From: Nitrosomonadales bacterium
Lineage (GTDB): Bacteria > Pseudomonadota > Gammaproteobacteria > Burkholderiales > SG8-41
Assembly: GCA_009885185.1 (NCBI GenBank)
Contig: VFLF01000037.1
Coordinates: 1 to 5,605, forward strand
Length of the DNA stretch: 5,605 nt
Reading direction: 5' to 3'
Shown: positions 1 to 4,797 of the stretch, piece by piece
Layout of the letters: every line of letters starts with the position of its first letter
How positions within the stretch are numbered: the first letter of the stretch is position 1
Notes under the pieces: generated by a model
What the model was told of the DNA's origin: nothing
What the model saw: only the letters and a program-made list of their open reading frames with translations
Databases searched by the model: none
Made by a program: the position numbers and the translations under genes

Positions 1-524
1 ATCTGGTGATCGAGCACAACATCACGCCCGATCAGGTGGCGCGCGTCGGCATCAAAACCAACCGCCTGCTGCCGGAGAACCTGACCTATCACCGCCCAGT
101 CACCGGCTTACAGGGCAAGTTCAGCATGGAGTTTTGTCTGGCGTCGATACTGGTGCTGCGCCGCGCCGGGCTGGCGGAGTTCACCGACGAAGTCGCCGCT
201 CGCGCCGACATTCAGGACGCCGTCGGCAAGTTCGATTACACCACCTACAGCGATGACGAAGCGAAGGCCGGAAAATACACGCGGCTGACCAGCTTTATTG
301 ATATCCACCTGAAATCAGGCACGACTATTTCCGCGCGCGTTGATGAAGCCAAGGGCAGCGCCGCGATTCCGATGAACGAAGATGATGTCGCAGAAAAATT
401 TCGCGAGTGCGCGGCGTTTGCGGGATGGTCAAAGGAGCGCAGAGAGAAAATCGTCAAGGCGGTATATCAGATCGAGACACTGGCGAATATCAGCGAGTTA
501 ACCGGCTTACTGGTGCGCGGCTAA
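1..524 (+). CDS. MmgE/PrpD family protein, C-terminal part (5' truncated by window edge)
   Basis: About 174 residues are visible and the first full codon begins at base 3. The reading frame is open to the left edge, so the GTG at base 6 is probably an internal valine and the true start lies outside. The stretch HRPVTGLQGKFSMEFC (about residues 30-45 of the visible part) is the conserved region of the MmgE/PrpD C-terminal domain, followed by the usual mixed alpha/beta segment and a helical tail ending in TAA. Family members are normally about 450 residues, so roughly the last 40% is present. Known members include 2-methylcitrate dehydratase, cis-aconitate decarboxylase and iminodisuccinate epimerase, all cytoplasmic enzymes acting on small di- or tricarboxylates. 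The substrate cannot be told from this half. No terminator follows it. The family call is strong and the reaction is unknown. Confidence 0.88.
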   Translation, partial: LVIEHNITPDQVARVGIKTNRLLPENLTYHRPVTGLQGKFSMEFCLASILVLRRAGLAEFTDEVAARADIQDAVGKFDYTTYSDDEAKAGKYTRLTSFIDIHLKSGTTISARVDEAKGSAAIPMNEDDVAEKFRECAAFAGWSKERREKIVKAVYQIETLANISELTGLLVRG

Positions 525-541
525 CGCGAACGGACGCGCCA

Positions 542-569
542 TAAAGACGTAAAGGCGTAAAATCCCGGT
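542..569 (+). promoter_or_regulatory. Probable leaderless promoter (-10 box) with short tandem repeats
   Basis: TAAAAT at 558-563 matches the sigma-70 -10 consensus at 5 of 6 positions and ends 6 bases before the ATG at 570. This puts the expected transcription start at or next to the A of the start codon. No Shine-Dalgarno sequence lies between the box and the ATG, which fits leaderless translation. No convincing -35 hexamer is present about 17 bases upstream (bases near 535-540 are CGCGCC). The box is the last of three consecutive 8-base units beginning TAAA (542-549, 550-557, 558-565); the first two differ at one base and the third is diverged. The repeats could be a regulator site. No transcript data are available. 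Confidence 0.4.
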
Positions 570-794
570 ATGAGCGACGCCAACCTCAAGCGCTGGGCGC
601 AAACATGGACATCCGCCGGCGATGCGCTGGAGGCATTGCACCGTCGCGAACTGGCGGCGATGACGGACGATGATGTTCGCCGTGCAGTCGCCGATTTGTT
701 CTCTGACGCGCCAGACCTCGATCTGCCGCCACGCACCACATCCGGCCTGGTCGAACAACAGCGCCTGTTCGCCCTGCTGCGCAAGCCCGCATGA
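570..794 (+). CDS. Small conserved-looking protein of unknown function, partner of the nucleotidyltransferase
   Basis: A 74-residue acidic/basic, probably cytoplasmic protein with no signal peptide or membrane segment. The N-terminal two thirds looks helical, with Trp9 and Trp13 in an RWAQTW motif and a charged LHRREL segment near residues 23-28. The C-terminus carries PPRTTSGLVEQQRLF (residues 53-67). I recall this pattern, a tryptophan-rich start and an SGLVEQQR-like end, from unnamed proteins encoded next to nucleotidyltransferases, but cannot verify it here. Its stop overlaps the next start as ATGA (791-794), so the two are almost certainly co-translated. It is too short for a HEPN domain, shows no R-x4-6-H motif, and shows no winged-helix pattern expected of an AbiEi antitoxin. 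The start at 570 is supported by the -10 box placed for a leaderless message. The gene is likely real; its function is not known. Confidence 0.72.
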   Translation: MSDANLKRWAQTWTSAGDALEALHRRELAAMTDDDVRRAVADLFSDAPDLDLPPRTTSGLVEQQRLFALLRKPA

Positions 795-1351
795 ACACGC
801 TGCTGCAAGCAGCCGCCGAAATTCAGGATTATTTGCGCGCCGCTGGCGAGAAATTTTGTGTCATCGGCGGCGTTGCGCTCCAGCGCTGGGGCGAACCCCG
901 GTTTACCCGCGATGTCGATCTCACGCTGCTGTGCCCCTATGGCGAAGAAGCGGCGCCGGTTGAAAAACTGCTTGCGGCTTTCGCGCCACGCATTCCCGAT
1001 GCGCAAGCATTTGCGCGGCAAAATCGCGTGCTGCTGCTTCGTAGTGCATCCGGTGTTCCGATTGACATCGCGTTGGGCGCAATTCCTTTCGAGGAACACT
1101 GCGTTGCACGCGCCACGGAATTCGACCTGGGCGGGGTGCGCCTGTTGACATGCTCCGCAGAGGACCTCGTGGTATTGAAAGCGTTTGCCGCGCGAGATCG
1201 TGACTGGGCGGATATCGAGTCCGTCGTTGCCCGTCAGTCACGGCATCTGGATTGGTCGCTCATATTCACGGAATTCGCGCCGCTGGCCGAGCTGCGTGAA
1301 GGCTCGCAGGGTATGGCACGACTGAATGCGTTGAGGGACAGCTACCGGTAG
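791..1351 (+). CDS. Nucleotidyltransferase, AbiEii/MNT-like (Pol beta superfamily)
   Basis: A 186-residue cytoplasmic protein. Residues 25-45 hold the Pol-beta-type nucleotidyltransferase signature: Gly26-Gly27, then the metal-binding pair Asp41 and Asp43 in RDVDLTLL. A probable third carboxylate is Asp92 in the strand VPIDIAL. The C-terminal helix AEDLVVLKAFAARDRDWADIE (about residues 123-143) matches the AbiEii-like layout with a conserved lysine and an R-D-x-x-D motif. All catalytic acidic residues are intact, so it should transfer a nucleotide to a protein, RNA or small molecule. Related enzymes act as type IV toxins (AbiEii, MenT) or as antitoxins of HEPN toxins (MntA). It overlaps the upstream gene by ATGA and has no Shine-Dalgarno of its own, so translation is likely coupled. 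The fold is confident; the target and any toxin role are inference. Confidence 0.85.
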   Translation: MNTLLQAAAEIQDYLRAAGEKFCVIGGVALQRWGEPRFTRDVDLTLLCPYGEEAAPVEKLLAAFAPRIPDAQAFARQNRVLLLRSASGVPIDIALGAIPFEEHCVARATEFDLGGVRLLTCSAEDLVVLKAFAARDRDWADIESVVARQSRHLDWSLIFTEFAPLAELREGSQGMARLNALRDSYR

Positions 1352-1364
1352 CCCCTCCTTTTTT
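1333..1364 (+). terminator. Intrinsic terminator of the nucleotidyltransferase unit
   Basis: GAGGG (1333-1337) pairs with CCCTC (1353-1357). Inside it, after a 3-base ACA bulge, GCTA pairs with TAGC around a CCGG loop (1341-1352, a perfect 12-base palindrome as DNA). One C and then six T residues follow (1359-1364). The hairpin includes the last coding codons and the TAG stop. The T-run lies on the plus-strand side only, so it acts on the rightward unit and not on the convergent minus-strand gene. Confidence 0.6.
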
Positions 1365-1390
1365 CGCGCGTACCGATTTAATCAAGGCAC

Positions 1391-1403
1391 TGTCGCGGCG
1401 ACA
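1391..1403 (-). terminator. Possible weak hairpin after the minus-strand binding-protein gene
   Basis: TGTCG and CGACA pair around a 3-base loop, starting 7 bases after the TAG stop of the minus-strand gene. No U-run follows in the minus-strand message, so this is at best a weak or factor-assisted terminator. The 5-bp stem could be chance in GC-rich DNA. Confidence 0.2.
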
Positions 1404-1409
1404 TCACTT

Positions 1410-2366
1410 CTACTTCAATCCCGCCGAGCGCGCCACTTCCTCGAACGTCTTGAGCTGCCCGCGCAGTATCTTGTCGAATTCCTCCGGCGTGCTCGGCGCG
1501 GGAACGAAGTCGATGGCTTCCATCTGCTTTTTGACATCCGGCATGGCTAGCACGGTCACTACGTCCTTGCTGATGCGCTGAATGATGGCGCGCGGCGTAC
1601 TGGTGGGCGCGATCAGCGCGTGCGCGGCGTCGCGGCGGAAGGTGGGCAGAAGTTCATAAAGCGAGGGCACGTCGGGCAGCAGCGGCGAGCGCTGCGGCGT
1701 CACCACCGCCAACGCAACCAGCCGTCCGTCACGGATCATGCCCAGCGCCGGCCCCAATCCCGGCACGCCCCAATGCACGCGCCCCGCCAGAATTTCGATC
1801 AGCATTTCCGGCTGGCCCTTGAACGCGACGTGCGTGGCCTTGAAGCCCCCAGACATGCGAAAGCGCTCCGCCGTCAAGTGGATGCCGCTGCCCGCGCCCG
1901 CCGAACCAAACAGGATCTTGCCGGGACGCTCGTTCGAAAGGGCGATCAACTCCTTGATCGATTTGACGCCAAGCGAAGGGTTGACCACCACCGCACCGGT
2001 TGAATAACCAATCTGCGCGACACTCGCAAAATCCTTCAGCGGGTCGTAACCCTGATTGCCGCGCAACACGGACGTGATGGCGAAAGACGCGGAGATCAGC
2101 AATAAGGTATAGCCGTCCGGCGTGGCCTTGGCCGCCATCGACGCGGCAATGGCGCCGCCCGCGCCCGTGCGATTTTCAATCACCACCGGCTGGCCCCACA
2201 TGTCCGAGAGTTTAGGCGCGAGTAGCCGCGCGGTGAGGTCCGTCGCGCTGCCTGATGAGAAACCGACAATCATGCGCACTGGCCGGTTGGGCCAGGATTG
2301 CGCACTCGCCCATGACGACACTACAGCCAAGAACGACAACAACAAACAACGGATTATTCTTGTCAC
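1410..2366 (-). CDS. Bug/TctC family tripartite tricarboxylate transporter substrate-binding protein (first of two)
   Basis: A 318-residue periplasmic binding protein of normal family length. Residues 1-22 form a Sec signal peptide: Arg3 and Arg6, a hydrophobic core from Leu8 to Val16, and a likely cleavage ASA|Q after residue 22. The mature part follows the Bug/TctC plan: Asp43 and Arg47 of the first ligand loop, ENRTGAGG (64-71), PDGYTLL (83-89), a glycine/serine-rich loop at 153-164, FKG (182-184) and a GRLVALAV strand (214-221). The first loop reads FSSGSATD where most relatives have two prolines and two glycines, so the pocket may differ. The family delivers carboxylates to TctAB or acts in sensing; no TctA or TctB gene is nearby. 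The GTG start is fixed by AGGAGG at 2376-2371, four bases away. It is transcribed away from the second binding-protein gene. Confidence 0.92.
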   Translation of the reverse strand: MTRIIRCLLLSFLAVVSSWASAQSWPNRPVRMIVGFSSGSATDLTARLLAPKLSDMWGQPVVIENRTGAGGAIAASMAAKATPDGYTLLLISASFAITSVLRGNQGYDPLKDFASVAQIGYSTGAVVVNPSLGVKSIKELIALSNERPGKILFGSAGAGSGIHLTAERFRMSGGFKATHVAFKGQPEMLIEILAGRVHWGVPGLGPALGMIRDGRLVALAVVTPQRSPLLPDVPSLYELLPTFRRDAAHALIAPTSTPRAIIQRISKDVVTVLAMPDVKKQMEAIDFVPAPSTPEEFDKILRGQLKTFEEVARSAGLK

Positions 2367-2370
2367 GCCA

Positions 2371-2376
2371 CCTCCT
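2371..2376 (-). promoter_or_regulatory. Shine-Dalgarno AGGAGG deciding a GTG start
   Basis: On the minus strand AGGAGG is followed by TGGC and then GTG at 2366-2364. It is a full consensus core and supports GTG as the start of the first binding protein over later in-frame TTG codons, which would shorten the signal peptide. The 4-base spacing is slightly tight. Confidence 0.7.
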
Positions 2377-2410
2377 CGTCCACCCTGTGAAGTGCCACGG
2401 CTCGGCGGTT

Positions 2411-2438
2411 AGTTTAGGCCGATGAGCAGGCCTGTCAA
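2411..2438 (-). promoter_or_regulatory. Sigma-70-type promoter for the minus-strand binding-protein gene
   Basis: Read on the minus strand, a perfect -35 TTGACA (2438-2433) is followed by a 16-base spacer and TAAACT (2416-2411), which matches TATAAT at 4 of 6 positions. The expected start of transcription is near 2404, giving a leader of about 38 bases before the GTG, long enough to hold the AGGAGG site. Position and orientation fit the gene well. Confidence 0.5.
2416..2433. promoter_or_regulatory. Inverted repeat filling the promoter spacer (candidate operator)
   Basis: AGGCC, 8 bases, GGCCT. The repeat runs exactly from the first base of the minus-strand -10 box to the last base of its -35 box, so a bound dimer would cover the spacer. 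The right arm lies within an 8-base palindrome CAGGCCTG (2427-2434). Arms of only 5 GC-rich bases could be chance. No regulator gene is present in the window. Confidence 0.3.
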
Positions 2439-2461
2439 TCCTGATCATTTTTCGTCGCGAG

Positions 2462-2467
2462 TAGAAT
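2462..2467 (+). promoter_or_regulatory. Possible -10 box for the rightward operon
   Basis: TAGAAT matches the -10 consensus at 5 of 6 positions and lies in the divergent gap, about 75 bases before the chosen ATG at 2542. The bases at the expected -35 distance (around 2439-2444) match poorly, so it would be weak or activator-dependent. Confidence 0.25.
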
Positions 2468-2531
2468 ATCGGCATTGAACATCTTCATTTCCCCACTCAT
2501 TTCAGCGGTCTCACACTATGACGCAACGCGC

Positions 2532-2538
2532 GGGAGGA
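2532..2538 (+). promoter_or_regulatory. Shine-Dalgarno GGGAGGA deciding the start of the second binding protein
   Basis: GGGAGGA at 2532-2538 lies three bases before the ATG at 2542 (GGAGG to ATG spacing of four). The upstream in-frame ATG at 2518 has no purine-rich site in front of it. This favours 2542 and removes eight polar residues that would precede the signal peptide. Confidence 0.65.
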
Positions 2539-2541
2539 CAA

Positions 2542-3504
2542 ATGCTGCATCGGCAAATGTGCTGGATAGCTCCAATCGGGCTGAGTGTTTTATTCAGCGG
2601 CGCAGCCTTCGCGCAGAGCTTCCCCAGCGCCCCCGTCCGCATTTACACCTCTGCCATCGGCGGCGGCGTGGACATCGTGGCGCGTATCATCGCGGAGGAT
2701 ATCGCGCCGCGGCTTGGCCAGCCGGTGATCGTGGAAAACCGCGCCGGCAGCGCGAGCATCCCGGCGCAGATCGTCGCCAAGGCGCCCGCCGACGGACACA
2801 CCCTGCTCTTTTACGGCAGCCCGATCTGGCTGTTGCCGCTGCTGCAAAAAACACCGTACGACCCGATCCGTGATTTTGCACCGGTCACGCTGGCGGCGAG
2901 TTCGCCGAACATTCTGGTGGTGCATCCGGTGCTGCCGGTGAAATCGGTGAAGGATTTGATCGCGCTCGCCAAGGCGCAACCCGGCAAGCTCAACTATGCC
3001 GCCGGCGTCGCGGGATCATCGGCGCATCTCGCGGCGGAACTGTTCAAATCGATGGCGGGCGTCAACATGGTCCGCATCTCGTATAAAGGCAGCCCGCCCG
3101 CGCTCATCGCCGTGGTGGCAGGCGAAGCGCAGATCATGTTCGCGGTGGCGTCCGGCGTGCCTGCACACGTGCAATCGGGCCGATTAAGGGCGCTGGCGGT
3201 CACCAGCGAGAAACCCTCGCCGCTCGCGCCGGGTCTGCCCACCGTGGCGGAACAAGGCTTGCCCGGTTATGAGGCGATACTCGATCTCGGCGTGTATGCG
3301 CCCGCCGCAACACCCGCCGCGCTGATCGAACAACTCAACCGCGAAATCGCGCGCACACTGTCCGGCAACACAGTGAGGGAAAAGCTGTTTAAAATTGGTT
3401 TTGAACCCATCGGCAGTCCAGCATCCGGGCTGTTTGCCGGCGTCAAAGCCGACACCGCCAAGTGGGGCAAGTTGATCCGCGAGGCCAGCATACGCGCCGA
3501 TTAA
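2542..3504 (+). CDS. Bug/TctC family tripartite tricarboxylate transporter substrate-binding protein (second of two)
   Basis: A 320-residue periplasmic protein from the ATG at 2542, chosen for its Shine-Dalgarno; the ATG at 2518 would give 328 residues. A Sec signal peptide covers residues 1-24, with His3/Arg4, a hydrophobic core from about 8 to 19 and cleavage at AFA|Q. Bug/TctC landmarks follow in order: GGGVD with Asp44, Arg48, ENRAG (65-69), DGHTLL (84-89), YKG (181-183), GRLRALAV (213-220) and LPTVAEQG (232-239). The first ligand loop is one residue shorter than the common form and lacks its prolines, so it belongs to a different subgroup from the neighbouring minus-strand paralogue; the two are clearly homologous but not recent duplicates. 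It leads a likely operon with the CoA-transferase 49 bases downstream, suggesting that it captures the organic acid the operon degrades. The ligand is unknown. Confidence 0.92.
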   Translation: MLHRQMCWIAPIGLSVLFSGAAFAQSFPSAPVRIYTSAIGGGVDIVARIIAEDIAPRLGQPVIVENRAGSASIPAQIVAKAPADGHTLLFYGSPIWLLPLLQKTPYDPIRDFAPVTLAASSPNILVVHPVLPVKSVKDLIALAKAQPGKLNYAAGVAGSSAHLAAELFKSMAGVNMVRISYKGSPPALIAVVAGEAQIMFAVASGVPAHVQSGRLRALAVTSEKPSPLAPGLPTVAEQGLPGYEAILDLGVYAPAATPAALIEQLNREIARTLSGNTVREKLFKIGFEPIGSPASGLFAGVKADTAKWGKLIREASIRAD

Positions 3505-3553
3505 CGGGCGCCGCATTCGCACTTTCCAGTAACTACAGTTCAAGGATATTTTC

Positions 3554-4753
3554 GTGACCACCAAGCTGGGTAAGGTAAAGATTGTCGATTTTTCGCGTGT
3601 GCTGTCCGGCCCATACTCCACACTGATACTCGGCGATCTAGGAGCCGATATCATCAAGGTGGAAGAGCCCACCGAGGGCGACGCCACGCGCGAGAACCGT
3701 CCGTTTGTGAACGGGCAAAGCCATTATTTTTTGAGCCTCAATCGCAACAAGCGCAGCCTCGGCCTCAACCTCAAGAGCGAGGAAGGCAAGGACGTCGCGA
3801 TGAAACTCGCGTCCGAGGCCGACGTGGTGGTGGAAAATTTTCGTCCCGGCAAAATGACCGCGCTGGGCCTTGATTACGCCACGCTCTCCAAGTTAAACCC
3901 GCGGCTGATCTATTGCTCGATCAGCGGTTTCGGCCAGGACGGCGCGCTTGCGCAAACCCCCGCCTACAACGACGTGGTGCAGGGACTCTCCGGCGTGATG
4001 AGCATGAACGGCGAGCCGGACGGCATGCCGGTGAAAGTGGGCGTCCCCATCGGCGATCTGGCCGCCGGCATGTTCGCCGCCATGGGCATACTCGCCGCGC
4101 TGTACGAGCGCGAAGGCACCGGCAAAGGCACGCATCTGGATATTTCCATGCTGGATTGCCTGCTCGGCATGCTCGGCTATTCGGCGGGCTGGTATTTCGC
4201 CACCGGCAAAAGCCCGCACCGCGTGGGCTCGCGCCACCACTCGATTGCGCCGGTGGGTGTGTTTCGCGCCGCCGACGGCAAAGATTTAATACTGGCGGTG
4301 TTCATCACCAAGTTCTGGCGGCGATTCTGCGCTGCCGCGGGCCGCGAAGACCTTGCCACCGACGAGCGTTTCGCCGCCGCGCAATCGCGCGTCGAGAATT
4401 CCGGCGAGCTGTATCCGATCATTGAAAAATTGGTCGCCAGCAAACCGCTGGACGAATGGCTGCGCCTGCTGTCGGTGGGCGACGTGCCGCACGCGCCGGT
4501 GCTGTCGGTGGGCGAAGCGCTGGAACAGGATTACGTGCGTTACCGCAACATGACGGTGGAGGCGACGCACCCCACGTACGGCCCGGTGAAAATGGTCGGG
4601 CCCGTGATCAAATCGCGCGGACAAGCGCCGAAGCCATGCGCCGCACCGCCGATGTTAGGCGAACACAACGCTGAAATCCTGCGTTCGTGCGGTTACTCCG
4701 AAGCCGAGATCGCGCGTTTGCGTGACGCGGGCGTGATTTCAAAAACCGCGTGA
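3554..4753 (+). CDS. CaiB/BaiF family (family III) CoA-transferase
   Basis: A 399-residue cytoplasmic enzyme of usual family length. It moves CoA from an acyl-CoA donor to a free carboxylic acid through an aspartyl-CoA anhydride intermediate. Visible landmarks are VDFSRVLSGPYST near residue 11, LGADIIKVE (29-37), the NRNKRSL CoA-binding segment (63-69), VVVENFRPG (91-99), SISGFGQ (122-128), and the catalytic loop PIGDLAAG, where Asp168 should be the nucleophile equivalent to Asp169 of formyl-CoA transferase. GTGKGTHLDISMLD (188-201) and the C-terminal small domain follow. The start is GTG at 3554 with AAGGA seven bases before it. The gene ends in adjacent stops TGATAA. It is followed after 44 bases by the MaoC-type gene, so its product is probably an enoyl- or hydroxyacyl-CoA. 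The family also includes itaconate, mesaconyl, succinyl and carnitine CoA-transferases; the substrate is not evident. Confidence 0.94.
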   Translation: MTTKLGKVKIVDFSRVLSGPYSTLILGDLGADIIKVEEPTEGDATRENRPFVNGQSHYFLSLNRNKRSLGLNLKSEEGKDVAMKLASEADVVVENFRPGKMTALGLDYATLSKLNPRLIYCSISGFGQDGALAQTPAYNDVVQGLSGVMSMNGEPDGMPVKVGVPIGDLAAGMFAAMGILAALYEREGTGKGTHLDISMLDCLLGMLGYSAGWYFATGKSPHRVGSRHHSIAPVGVFRAADGKDLILAVFITKFWRRFCAAAGREDLATDERFAAAQSRVENSGELYPIIEKLVASKPLDEWLRLLSVGDVPHAPVLSVGEALEQDYVRYRNMTVEATHPTYGPVKMVGPVIKSRGQAPKPCAAPPMLGEHNAEILRSCGYSEAEIARLRDAGVISKTA

Positions 4754-4761
4754 TAACCGCG

Positions 4762-4774
4762 GCAAAAATTTTGC
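4762..4774. repeat. Short A/T-centred inverted repeat between CoA-transferase and MaoC-type genes
   Basis: GCAAAA, one base, TTTTGC, directly after the TGATAA stops. As RNA it would be an AT-rich 6-bp stem with almost no loop and no following U-run, so it is not a convincing terminator. It may be a protein-binding or processing site, or chance. Confidence 0.25.
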
Positions 4775-4797
4775 AGCTTACTTAAAAGAGGAAAGTC

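Noticed and set aside
570..794. HEPN toxin partner for an MNT antitoxin
   Set aside because: At 74 residues the protein is too short for a HEPN bundle and no R-x4-6-H motif is present.
521..1099. Long minus-strand open frame (192 codons) opposite the small ORF and transferase
   Set aside because: It lies opposite two genes with a clear family motif and an ATGA overlap, its product looks like arginine/cysteine-rich low-complexity translation, and no initiation site is evident.
2475..2873. Plus-strand frame overlapping the start of the second binding protein
   Set aside because: Its downstream part is an arginine/histidine-rich out-of-frame translation of the binding-protein gene, and it has no ribosome binding site.
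3184..3687. Minus-strand open frame of 167 codons bridging the second binding protein and the CoA-transferase
   Set aside because: It crosses two well-supported plus-strand genes and resembles no family.
4762..4774. Terminator between the CoA-transferase and the MaoC-type gene
   Set aside because: The stem is AT-rich with a one-base centre and there is no T-run after it; the following gene has a good Shine-Dalgarno and fits the same operon.
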